A stretch of 64,000 nt of DNA, from the NCBI GenBank assembly GCA_905178155.1, contig CAJINV010000002.1, positions 6,552,476-6,616,475 of the forward strand. Reading direction: 5' to 3'. Positions 29,301 through 38,299 of the stretch are shown piece by piece. The stretch is from Amoebophrya sp. A120. Taxonomy: Eukaryota > Sar > Dinophyceae > Syndiniales > Amoebophryaceae. Within the stretch, counting starts at the first letter, position 1. Every line of letters begins with the position of its first letter. The notes below the pieces were generated by a model. That model did not search any database. It was not told where the DNA came from and saw only the letters and a list, made by a program, of their open reading frames with translations. The position numbers and the translations under genes were made by a program.

Positions 29301-31283
29301 GAAAAACCTCACAACTACAAATCAGTGATGCAGTCGTACAAGCGGGGTCCGCAGTCGCGACCTAATGCAAGATGGTGTAAAAAACGGAGCAACATCATCA
29401 GCAAGCTTCCTTCCGAATCTCCGCCAGAAATAAAAAACTCTGCTGCTACCGGTGCCAAGTTCTCCATCCGACCGCTGATGCAGGTTATCGGAGCTTCAGC
29501 AAAATGGAGCTTATCATCTGCTGCAGCTAGCCTCCGAGCATCGAAAGACGAAAATGCAGGGTGGAGCCAGCATGATTTGGATGCCGCCATTGCTAATTCG
29601 CTAGCAGATCAAGCAACTTTGGACTTGCAGACTCAGCGTCTACGCCAGCGCGTGCAAGAAGCGGGCTTCAAGATACTACCTGTTGAAGAAGATGGCAACT
29701 GCTGTCTCAGAGCGATATCGCAGTCGTTGCACAATTCCCAAGTGCATCACGAGTACTACCGCATGCGTGGCATCCAGCACCTCATCGACAATCGCAACCA
29801 TTATCAAAATTTCCTCCAAGAAGATCCAGCGTTTCCAACTTCCGACGAAACCTGGCGCAACTACATCCAGTGCATGGCGGTTGCCGGCTGCTGGGCTGAT
29901 CATGTTATCCTGAGTGCAGTTGCAGCTAGCGGAAATATCATCTTCAAGCTGATAACAACATACGAGGACGATGCTCCGATTGTTGTTAAGGGGCCACAAG
30001 CCAGCGCTGCTTCCTCATCACCTCGAATGGTAACCCTAGCGTTCCGCGCGGAGGTGCATTATGATGCTGGAGAGCCCCTCCCCGCAAATACCGCGATGCC
30101 AGTTCATGCGGATGCCGTGGGAGAGGACAACGTTGAAGGCAGAGCAGCGGTGGACATCGACATACGCGAAAATGCAGAAGTAGTGAAACCTGGAGCCGCC
30201 CAAGCAATTTTCGAAGACGCAATGAAAGCAGCAAATAAAGCACTAAGAGCAGAGTACGCGAGAAGCCTTGCTCGAAAACATCAAAAGCAATTACGCGGCG
30301 GTGGTTTCGGATCGTCAGTGCTCGCTTCACAAAAAAACAGGAAAAGCGAGGTCCTGTCCCCGGCTTCTAGCTCTGCGCGCTCGTCTTCATCATCTCCGTG
30401 TTCTACGAAAAGCGATAAGTTTCCTTTTGATTTAGTCCCATGCAAGTCGAAAGCTTCCACGTCGCAAACAGGGATACGAGCTTCGACGTCGGCCTCTCCA
30501 TCTTCAGCCACCAAGCTCCCATCACATCAGATTTTGTGTGCAGGCGCTACGACGACATCCTCATCATCGTCTGCTGTTCCGGCGGGATTAAAAAAGTCCA
30601 GTCATGTATCACAAAAAGCGCAGGCGTCCTCATCTGCCACGTCAGCATCCGCTGCTGTGTCTCATCCATCGAAAAAAGCTTCTACAGCAAAGAGCAAATC
30701 GCCAGCCACGTCCAACAGTAAGTCCGCCTTTGGAAAGCAAATCGGATTTGTTTTTTCAGCAGACTCGCGGGCGAAGTCAAAAGAAAGTGGAAGGGCGGCA
30801 GCAGTCCAGAACAATAGTGGAAAGCATGCCCATCCATACACAGCTGCGATAAAAACAAGCAACACCTCGAAGACAACGTCCGAGCCTACAAGTAAAGCAG
30901 CCTTTTCGTCATCCGTGATGAGTTGTGTTTCAAATGCAATCAGGAGCAAGGCCTCGATGGTGAATATTCCGCATACAGCATTACTCTCTTCGTCTACAAG
31001 CTTGCTGAACCACAATGCTGCGCCTGTGCCTCCCCCTCGACAACCACGGGTGGAAACGCAAAGCAAATTTGCATCGGTGCGAGAAGATGCTCTACCTGTC
31101 CATGAAGAAGACGCTCCGCAGAGACACCCTCCTCCACCACCTAAATTAATCCCGCGGCCGCACCAAAAACCCGAAGAAACAGTTGTTCCCGTGCGGAAAA
31201 TTCCTGCAGCGCAAGCCGATATTCTTCCCCCACCGAAAAAGCGTGGAGGTAAGTGGGAACGCGACCGGATAAAAAAAGTATAG
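26319..31283 (+). CDS. Retroelement ORF1 with OTU-type cysteine protease domain
   Basis: About 1,650 residues from ATG 26319; the frame is open upstream to 26109. A region near residue 640 (about 28,140-28,300) contains 'CSCAYY' and 'RGHLCIAPDEFGQLL', which resembles the conserved block upstream of RT in Penelope-like elements. Near residue 1,125 an OTU domain is clear: 'EEDGNCCLRAIS' supplies the Asp-Gly-Asn-Cys catalytic motif (DNA 29,686-29,715), and 'VTLAFRAEVHYDAG' the His motif (about 30,030-30,070). The remaining C-terminus is disordered Ser/Ala/Lys-rich. An OTU domain may process the polyprotein or remove ubiquitin; which applies is unknown. The stop lies 16 bases before the RT ATG, arguing for coupled expression. 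Confidence 0.72.
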   Translation: MLDDDTPEKINDILVAQNMKSDSLDQGAAASALQSAHLRAFNLDSTDADTIIPQSSQHSEPTTIKTPTLQEKPPRTHARPADAFHERSDMPLVPEFKMLFCLGRKNTRVVVQHVANMWTEQERKATRKKAELEDTRHKMKLLALLFAKRIHGASESLKSFAAGREKVSSSKIVPPPIPGLARRLKHQIACAYDHFQDFTADQKPVATGKVPSSAVPVFSNNSSTADEYTPAYQETHPKKLKCHLSKQSCLATKTTSGARASVSNIQAESPPIPGRLQPEGGVETKPLIRKRPQIETLLPPLPEDDEHDVGISRFIHVDEEVQHDQNRHENAAASQSSMILPAVDVQRAPVSEDEVSASSCVLEASTTPASTSLFVDSSISQRILPIVDPDTASDFSASQEFFENEQDKPLPSCRGEAKASRSAEELIFGEQLAAVRAQKNKKAVASVHQITHRRTSTAAIKCGNFKSRLYVQQSIAFWEAWLTETDIETVIKSKPNCWRLIIQTVVLFFPKTEHGIATLQQQLLRSQKISSHLKEAIFDAMHFGAADKPKPPRPPGSFKSPIVLLWHSPTVEKANIAGILKAANLHEKCMISWAYNTPESVGLFNARHLVQKKFHKCDLLCSCAYYRGILNEKYFVRGHLCIAPDEFGQLLCKDDARVWCRDIRMLDDAFRSAMPYSTETLFERVQQGFDAVALAQIRNEVGERIETFQKTNPAAYAKLAASEDLEEMRDLITRAQSRGLVDCRADKISNPFRICRALLSVVVRDLCGVVTFTSLNAANKATKAKQKEQTEDPAVAFQKSVSAKQSPSAVSIESLPGHVETPSQPFLPNQMRISQDGAMALNLTYVNHKARPTLKFRESEAVSVASSLLVADAYRKLSDEVTANNFFCCPLFSSMNVYEDKVLYVANSSFFVVQLCGWIMRDVYLPQHHSVDRSSINIRNLDHLVANDNIARNPIELLKPLLQKKLRLGYKYDKEASTYFRRRGKQRGAKKRKKEKPHNYKSVMQSYKRGPQSRPNARWCKKRSNIISKLPSESPPEIKNSAATGAKFSIRPLMQVIGASAKWSLSSAAASLRASKDENAGWSQHDLDAAIANSLADQATLDLQTQRLRQRVQEAGFKILPVEEDGNCCLRAISQSLHNSQVHHEYYRMRGIQHLIDNRNHYQNFLQEDPAFPTSDETWRNYIQCMAVAGCWADHVILSAVAASGNIIFKLITTYEDDAPIVVKGPQASAASSSPRMVTLAFRAEVHYDAGEPLPANTAMPVHADAVGEDNVEGRAAVDIDIRENAEVVKPGAAQAIFEDAMKAANKALRAEYARSLARKHQKQLRGGGFGSSVLASQKNRKSEVLSPASSSARSSSSSPCSTKSDKFPFDLVPCKSKASTSQTGIRASTSASPSSATKLPSHQILCAGATTTSSSSSAVPAGLKKSSHVSQKAQASSSATSASAAVSHPSKKASTAKSKSPATSNSKSAFGKQIGFVFSADSRAKSKESGRAAAVQNNSGKHAHPYTAAIKTSNTSKTTSEPTSKAAFSSSVMSCVSNAIRSKASMVNIPHTALLSSSTSLLNHNAAPVPPPRQPRVETQSKFASVREDALPVHEEDAPQRHPPPPPKLIPRPHQKPEETVVPVRKIPAAQADILPPPKKRGGKWERDRIKKV

Positions 31284-31299
31284 AAAATTTCAAGCCGAC

Positions 31300-33087
31300 A
31301 TGAAGAATTTACGCACGCGAAAACACTATCTCCGCCTCTTCATGAAGCAGAGACGTATTGGAGCAATAGCGGAGAGGGTGGAACCAGAGTCACTTCCAAC
31401 CCGAAAGCCGCGCACTCAGCAAGACAACTTCGCTTCAAATTGCAATACTGTGACTACTTTCGCGGAGGACAACAGATGGTGGCGGGATAATAAGTGGTGG
31501 CTGAATTTTTACTGGAGTTCTACACGTTGGGGTGAACGCGAAAACGAGGAGCCACGCAATCCATGGGTAAATTCTTACAGCATGTATGATGGTGCTGATG
31601 TCGACTGTTTAACTAACGACCCGCGACTACGAGCAGGCCGCGATAACTTCCTGAAGATTATGTGCAACTTCTCCGAGGACGAGTTGCAGGATTTGCAAAA
31701 TTACAGCATCGAAACTGTAGACCACGCTCATGCTACGGCACAGCGGAAACAGGCAGAATTTGATACGGGTGTCCCGGACTTTTTCAACGTTCCCCTGTCG
31801 TACGATCTAAAAGAAGGAACTGATTTTGTGATGAACGTCGACCCCAACAATTTAAAACCGGGCATGTTGATAGGGGATGGTGCTTACGAGGTTTGCAATA
31901 TGGATTTAAATGCTGCTAAAAATACACTGAGGCAGCGCATCGCTCCTGCCCTCCATACAGGAATTGCAAGTGCGTCAAGACTCTCGTATTTATATCCTAG
32001 TGCTAAAATGCACAAAGCCCCCATTATTGCATTCCGCCCAATTTGTTCTGCAACGAATAAAACCCCAATAAGTGTTTTAAGTGATACATTAAAGCATGTG
32101 TTAGATTATGTTTTGCTGCAAGTACCACAGGGGTTCCGAGTGCGGGATAGTCTGGGAGCAAAAAAGAAGATAATGCAAGGAGAATATAGGTCATTTTACA
32201 AAGGTGATTCTAGTTCAGTGTGTATGTGTTTAAAACGCGGCACATTGATACGAATTCTAAATGAGCAAATCCATTTTGCATTGAAACACCACCAGCATGA
32301 TTTCTTTCTTTTTTATAAATCTGGCATGCGCGTAGCTAAAGCTCTACCATCTAAGCGCGATGGTATCCTTGCTATTTTGCGCTACAGTGACTTATTCCAA
32401 GTTATGAAATCATGGTTATGCTGTAATTATGTAAACGTAAGTGGTTTGACATTATTACAGCGTATAGGCATCCCTATGGGATTGTCGAGCGCAAACTCGA
32501 TTATAGACTGTGTACTTTGTAATTTAGAGTCACGCTTTTTAAGTGGCCTATCATCAACAGAACGACAGCGATACGCTGGCACCTGTCGTTTTGTTGATGA
32601 TGTCATTAGTGAAAGCACTAATTTTGTTTCAGCTTGGCGCTCCATATACAAGGACACGGGACTGGAATTGGAAACGGAAACGCTCGGCAGTTCTGCGGTA
32701 TTTTTGGACCTGGAGCTGACGATCGTCAAAGGGACAGCTTTTTTCAAAACTTTTTCCAAAAGCAGTTTGTTCAAGTTTGCAGTGAGTAGGTATGTAACAG
32801 GGCGATCCTGCATATCTAAAAGTACTATTTTTTCAAGTTTTTGTGGCAGTTTCCTTCGTTTTTATTCTAACAATAATTTAGCTTTTTTCTTCCTTAGAGA
32901 AGTAGCAGAGCTTATTTTGCGTATGAAGAACTTACTAAATTTTAACATTTTTCGAAAAACAATAGATATACTCCTGTCCCGCCACAACGAAAACAAGTGG
33001 CTCGATTCCGTTTCCTTCCGCCGTATCCTCTTATCTTTCTGCATGCAAGTATTGGACTATAAATTCCAGTATTTGACTACAGAATAA
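31300..33087 (+). CDS. Penelope-like reverse transcriptase
   Basis: 595 residues. RT landmarks occur in order: 'YPSAKMHKAP' with 'RPICSATN' (the LPKxHKP...RPI block), 'YKGDSSSVCM' (motif A Asp), 'GIPMGLSSANSIID' (motif B), 'RFVDDVI' (motif C, FVDD for YVDD) and 'FLDLELTI' (motif D/E region). This combination is typical of Penelope-like elements and differs from LINE or LTR enzymes. Both catalytic aspartate sites are intact and no internal stop is present, so the enzyme could be active. No GIY-YIG nuclease follows the RT in any frame, so this would be an endonuclease-lacking member or one that uses another protein. Confidence 0.8.
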   Translation: MKNLRTRKHYLRLFMKQRRIGAIAERVEPESLPTRKPRTQQDNFASNCNTVTTFAEDNRWWRDNKWWLNFYWSSTRWGERENEEPRNPWVNSYSMYDGADVDCLTNDPRLRAGRDNFLKIMCNFSEDELQDLQNYSIETVDHAHATAQRKQAEFDTGVPDFFNVPLSYDLKEGTDFVMNVDPNNLKPGMLIGDGAYEVCNMDLNAAKNTLRQRIAPALHTGIASASRLSYLYPSAKMHKAPIIAFRPICSATNKTPISVLSDTLKHVLDYVLLQVPQGFRVRDSLGAKKKIMQGEYRSFYKGDSSSVCMCLKRGTLIRILNEQIHFALKHHQHDFFLFYKSGMRVAKALPSKRDGILAILRYSDLFQVMKSWLCCNYVNVSGLTLLQRIGIPMGLSSANSIIDCVLCNLESRFLSGLSSTERQRYAGTCRFVDDVISESTNFVSAWRSIYKDTGLELETETLGSSAVFLDLELTIVKGTAFFKTFSKSSLFKFAVSRYVTGRSCISKSTIFSSFCGSFLRFYSNNNLAFFFLREVAELILRMKNLLNFNIFRKTIDILLSRHNENKWLDSVSFRRILLSFCMQVLDYKFQYLTTE

Positions 33088-33090
33088 CTA

Positions 33091-33621
33091 TCCGTGGTTT
33101 GCATCCATTCCTCGAACCCCAGCTGTTTGTATTGCCCTTCTGTTTTCTATGCGTTCTTTGGTATGCCTCCTGTTAGGGCCTTTGCATGCCAGCAATGGGG
33201 GTCCAAATTCAAAAAGACTATAAATGTCTTTTCGAATCTGGACACTTGGAATGTTTGTATTGCATACTCCTTTAACCTGGGTGAGGTCTTACAAAGTCTA
33301 CAACTTTATGTCATCATCCAATGGCTTTTTTGAATATAAAATTCTGAAGGCCTCCGTCTACATCTTTAGCTTGGTTGCTTGTTCTGTTTGTCTTTCAATT
33401 CTGTCATGCACCCCGTCCTTTCTGCAATAAAATGCCAATCATCGGTCTATGTCGGTTTTGATTCTGTCATTCTTGTGCGCGTGCCATTTCTGGTTTTTTC
33501 CTCTCGGTTCTTTCTTTCCCTGCTCCGCATTCATGAGAGAGTTAGAGTTTTCGAATTTGACATCGTTTTGCTATCTAGACCTCCTATGTATCTGCATCGC
33601 CTCGTCATCGTTTTCTCGTAG
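33091..33621. other. AT-rich retroelement 3' flank
   Basis: T-rich, no domain seen in any frame. Probably the 3' untranslated part or decayed tail of the retroelement. Confidence 0.4.
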
Positions 33622-33830
33622 CCGCATTACAAATATATTTTTTATCTCCATCTCATCGATCACGACGTCAATCTCGGTTTTTTGTTATTTTTAGCATTAC
33701 AAATGATCTATAGAGCTATATTATCGATCTCGACGCTCTCATCGGTTTTTTGTTCGTTCTAGCATTACAAATGATCAGTAGCTCTCATTTTTCGATCTCG
33801 ACGTTCTTTGCTCGCTATTTCTGCACAAAT
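33622..33830 (+). repeat. ~70 bp tandem repeat with GCATTACAAATGATC
   Basis: Three copies start near 33624, 33694 and 33762. Each combines GCATTACAAAT, a CGATCTCGACG-type word and, in the first two, a CGGTTTTTTGTT tract. A diverged partial fourth follows. Confidence 0.7.
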
Positions 33831-34429
33831 ATAGGTTTTGCTAGATCTACCATATCGATCATGTTCGAAATCGATCTCGTTCTCGTACCTTGGTCGCTAT
33901 CGATCTCGTTTTTCGTGCCCCGAGTGAGCTTCTCCTTGCCTTCTCCCTCCTATTCCCAATTTCCTTTCTTTAAGCACGTTGTTTTCGTGGTTTTATGGTC
34001 GGTGAACCGGTACCCCTGTCCGCCATAAATATCTATGACACGTCAACAAGCGAGCACTCCCACACACTATCTCTTTCCTCTGCTTCATAGGGCAGCGAGA
34101 CTGTGTATGGTGAGACGGCAGGGGCTGAAGTGCTTCCTCTTTTTCGGTCACGAGTGAGTTTCGGTGCGTGTTTTTGTGTTGCGAGTGAACCTGAGCTGTC
34201 CAAATCTCTGTTTCTGTTCTCATGCAAAAAGGCCATTTGCATGCGTCAAAAAATTCAAACTTACTGTCATTGCGGAAATTTCTAGATGCAACTGGATGTT
34301 CCTTTGCCGCTGTATTAAGCGAGAAAATGTACTGACAGCATCGAAATTTCTATGTGATTGATAAATGCAAGATTGCCAAGTATAACACACTTTTTTACTA
34401 CCTGTGAAAATAAATAGATTTGCAAAAAA
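33831..34429. other. Spacer before the first CCCH gene
   Basis: Repeated ATCGATCTCG words at 33,850-33,910 taper off from the tandem repeat. Otherwise nothing recognised. Confidence 0.4.
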
Positions 34430-37400
34430 ATGTCACACTTCCTCTTTTTTGGAAAAGGAAAAGCCGCGTTCATCCGGACGCTCCTTGCAGTGGTATCGAC
34501 TACTGCGTCTACTTCGTTTTTCGCCTCCGGTCTAGAATTGAAACGCCTCACCACCACAAAAGCCCCGGCGAAGGCGCTACGGGGTGTGGATGGCTCTGGT
34601 GTTGTTGCAGGACTGCATGATCGTGGTGTTGTAGGTTCGCAGGCTGGTGGTCTTGTCCACGACGAGAACCCGGAGAACCGAGGAGCGGGCCAACGATCAC
34701 AAGACCAAGATGACCTCGACACAACGGCGCAGAGTTACTCACCGCAGAGAAAAAGGCCAACTGTACTAGCACCGTCTCAAGAAGAACGCCCTCCTCTACC
34801 AGTGGGGCTATTGCCTGCCGAGAGGGTCACTCTTGTGCCAGAAAGTTCTCGTGAAGACCGATCTAATGCCCCTCAGCCTGTATCACCAGGTCAAGGAGAG
34901 CATCCCCAAGGAAAGCTCGAACATCTGGCACAGTCCGCAGATCATCATCATGAAAGTCTTCCGAGGATCCGGGCAGCTGGTTTGCAGAAGCAGCAGCCAG
35001 ACCGAAATAAAGGGAAAGCAGCGGTTTCTGTTGATGGATTTCCCGAGGAACTGCAAGAGGAACCGTTTTTGGTCCCCACCGTAGTTCCTCCCTCAGCCAG
35101 TTCCGCCACCTCGAGCACCGGAAGTTTTTCCTCCACGCCCGCGCCCACGGTTTCCCAGGACGCGGCGCAACTGAATATCGATCATTTGGTGCTTCCTGCT
35201 GGTACACTTACAACCCCGCCTGAGCAATTCGTGGACGATTTTGTGGGCGACGGAGCTCATGACTCGAGGAGTCGTGGTTGGTCAGTCATGCAGCTAGAGG
35301 CAGCCAGGGGAAGGGGATCACCTACAGCAACTTTACCGTTACGACCTCGACATCATCTTGTCCCCGCAACAAGCGCTCTGTCGCTTTCCGAGTCGTTAGC
35401 TTCCTCTAGTACAGATCGAGCCACGTTTGGCCTTGGCGGAACAAGCAGAATTCATGTCCCCGAGACCACGAGGGCAAACAACTGGGCGGTGCTGAGTTAT
35501 GCACGCGGCCCTGCTCCGGCCTCTCCTGTAATCCCACCCCCACGAGTTGTACCGCCGGAGATCGCTACAGTAGAAGAGCGCGATTGGTCCAAACTTAGGT
35601 CGCGCGAGTCTGAATTTTCCGGCAAGGGATTATATGGGCAAGCGAGCAGTCGTGAGGCCGCTGAAGAGTTTGCAGCGGCGGGAAAGCAACGATATCCTGC
35701 GCAAAAGAAAAAGGACGTGTCTTCACCAAAAGCAAAACTCTGGAAGCAGCGCCCTTCCGTTCGTAAAGACACAAAGCAAAGCCAAAGTACACACAGTGAC
35801 GCAAAAGACACTTCTCCACGACCGGTTCTCCCGAGGCCCCAAAGTTTCGCGGAGGGACAGCTGTTGAAAACGCAGCCGTGTATCCCAATGAAAAATCCCA
35901 CCTCCCCATATCAAAAGGAAGTTTCTGATGCTGGATTTGCGTATACAAATCAGGTTTGTCTTGCTGTAGAGGACTGCAGGCTCCTGCCAAGCCTGAGTAG
36001 AGAGCTTTTGGCCTAGGCGCTTAGCATGAGAAACGACTATGCTGTAGGTCCAACAGCATCACAAACCGCCTGCATAATGCGGCAGAGCTTGCGGAGTTGT
36101 CTTCTTGCAAGACAGACGTGATTTGTGGTCTCAAAGCAGCAAGACAAAATAGCGGGGTCATGCCTTTTCGATATGGGGAGGGGGGATTTTTCCTCTCAAT
36201 ACCGTGTGTACGGTTTTTCCAGACGGGCGCGTGCCAATGGGGAAAGCACTGCAATTTCTACCACACGATTGATGAAAAGAAGCCCCCGGTCGACCTGCGC
36301 AAAACGAGACTCTGTCCCACCGTCTGCGACGGCAAATTTCGCGAGGGCAAGTACCCGGCTGGGTTTTGGTGTCCGGGGGCGGCGACGTGTCCCTACGCGC
36401 ACAGCGAGAAGGAGTTGCGACTGGATCCCATGGTCTACAAATCAAAAAGGTGCTTGTTTTACGCCCGTGGGCATTGCCGGAAGGGGGCAAACTGTACCCA
36501 CTATCACTCGGAGACGGAGCGAATACACTACGAACACAAAAGACAGGACATGCTTCGGGAGAAGGCCGCACAAAAGATGCAGCATGACTTTTTGGATGGT
36601 GCACGACCTGGAACGGCTGCTGGAGGTGCTTCAGCTGGTTTTTCATTCTCGCCCCCCGCAGCTCCGTCGGAAGAAGAGCGCGGCCGTCGGATGGATACCG
36701 GAGTTACTGCTTCTGCTGCGTCGTCGCGTTGGGACGGCGGCGGAAAGATGGGCTTTGCAAATCAGTTTGGTTCCGGCACTTCCGCTGTTTCTGCAGCACC
36801 TGCGACTGAAGGGCTCCAAGGTATTCTGGTGGGGCCATCAGCAGCTTCGTCGTCCAGCTCTTCCGCTACTTACTTTGAGCCATTGCATTCGAGCTCGGCG
36901 CCAGCAACAGCATCAGCACCTTACAGTCACCGCTCACTGCCACCCGGCCTGGACTTTTGCTTTCCCGCCACTGCCCGTCCGTCCTACTCCGTCACGACCT
37001 TGCCTCGCGACATCGTCGGGTTTTGTGAGAATATGCGGAAATATAGCGAAGCTCAAGACCAGGGGCAACACCGAGAACCGGCGAAGAGTTCAGGCCTTCG
37101 TCCCCCAAGCTGCTCCGCGCTGCCTTCCACGCACTTATCAGAAATTCCGCCTCAAGGAGTAGATCAACAACGTGAATCGCACCCGGCGACAGTGACAGAA
37201 AATACACCAGCAACTCCTGCTGTGGATCTCGATTTTTGTTCGCAACAGGTCGAGCTACGCACAGCCACAAGCGGTTTTTCCAGCGGCGATTCGAGCATCG
37301 GAAAATCCAGTGGCGAAAAGTCTTCCTGTGAGTGTAGTAGCTCGAGCGAGGAGCAATTTTTTTGGACCCCGGAGGGACAAGACAACGCAGCTGCGGGGAC

Positions 37401-38115
37401 GGAAGATGATGGAGAAGTTATGACCGCAGCAATGCATCAACTAGCGATTGCTCATTTCGACTTCGGGCACCAGGTTTTAGCGCAGGAGCAGGCATTATAT
37501 CAAGATGTCGACATGGATAAAGAAGAACATCGACCGAGGACCGCGTTTTCATCCCCCGAGGCGAAGACGTGCCTTGTGGTCGACTGTAAAGACGATGAAT
37601 CGAAATCGCAGCCATGGACATGCGCTGCGTTAGTCAAGGAGGAAGATGAAGGGCGTACACAGGCTTGGCCCATCAAAACAAGTAGCACCAAGTCAGGGCG
37701 GAATAAGATGAGCACGCCGTTGTTGGCGAACGCTAGCAGCAGTAAGAGCACACCCATAATGCCGAAAGCGCTAGCTGCGGCCACTGAAGCTCTTCGCTTC
37801 GCGTCGAATCTTTCACAGGCGATCCTTTCTTCAGAAGGAGCAGCAGGAAGTTCTCCTTCTGTTCCTGCAGATTCGATGCGCGGGTGTGGCTGCACGGTTC
37901 CGGGGGAGAAGAGGAGCACCACGTTTGAAACGGAACCTGTGTACTTGCGGGGTATCAAAATGGAAGAAATAATTTCTTCACTCATGGCTCGCTCCTGCAC
38001 AACAGCAACATGTGATGTGTGTCGATGTTTTTTGATGGCTTCAAAAGGCAAATTGTGTAGAGAGGTTATGGTCTTCCCCGAGTGCGCTTCCCGTTTTCTT
38101 GATGCGGTAGGTTAG
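34430..38115 (+). CDS. CCCH zinc-finger protein (three fingers), split by an introner
   Basis: Coding segments 34430-35880 and 36207-38115 join to a 1,119-residue frame. The join is strongly supported because it completes a canonical first finger: 'LLKTQP|CVRFFQTGACQWGKHCNFYH', split here for display (C-x8-C-x5-C-x3-H). The second is an unusual long finger with 'GFWCPGAATCPYAH', as in Unkempt-like proteins, and the third is 'CLFYARGHCRKGANCTHYH' (C-x7-C-x5-C-x3-H). The long N-terminus is disordered with a hydrophobic patch at residues 15-35. The C-terminus is Ser/Glu-rich. CCCH fingers usually bind RNA, so post-transcriptional control is the likely role. A second CCCH gene follows directly. 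Confidence 0.75.
35881..36201. mobile_element. Introner inside a zinc-finger codon run, 5 bp TSD CCGTG
   Basis: The left end TATCCCAATGAAAAATCCC pairs with the right GGATTTTTCCTCTCAATA; the inverted repeat extends on through CCTCCCCATATC / GATATGGGGAGG to CAAAAGG / CCTTTTCG. CCGTG occurs at 35876-35880 and 36202-36206. Exact removal restores the first CCCH finger. Neither GT nor AG is available at both ends; the equivalent minimal intron would be GT...AC. Confidence 0.85.
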
Positions 38116-38161
38116 GATGCGTGGCAAAACAAAAACGACATCATATTAATATGTATCGCCA

Positions 38162-38212
38162 TGATGAATTACTGATTCATCATTAGCCTCTCTAATTCAG
38201 AATTAGAGAGGC
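38162..38212. repeat. Two adjacent perfect hairpins between the CCCH genes
   Basis: TGATGAAT-TACTG-ATTCATCA (38162-38182) is followed by GCCTCTCTAATT-CAG-AATTAGAGAGGC (38186-38212). Their perfect stems and tight spacing suggest an RNA structure in a 3' or 5' untranslated region; a role in processing is speculative. Confidence 0.75.
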
Positions 38213-38299
38213 GAAAACGCTGGTTGCTCCTGTGGTGAAGATTCGTTCAGTTTTCGTTGCATAGCATTCGCCTCACTCCCTCCATATCCAGCTCCGTTT

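Larger units (their letters stand above)
24712..33090 (+). mobile_element. Retroelement: Ser/Thr-rich ORF, OTU-protease ORF and Penelope-like reverse transcriptase ORF
   Basis: Three consecutive + strand frames form a unit. ORF0 ends at 26245, ORF1 is open from 26109 to 31283, and the RT ORF runs 31300-33087. The region is more AT-rich than its neighbours, especially 31.9-33.1 kb. It lacks the introners found in the surrounding genes. Neither long terminal repeats nor a target duplication could be identified, so both ends are approximate. The 3' side is followed by an AT-rich tail with 70 bp tandem repeats (33622-33830), which may belong to the element. Confidence 0.65.

Noticed and set aside
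31283-31300. Bacterial operon or prophage reading of the closely spaced OTU and RT ORFs
   Set aside because: Neighbouring genes have spliceosomal introns and no ribosome-binding sites are seen; the arrangement fits a eukaryotic retroelement.
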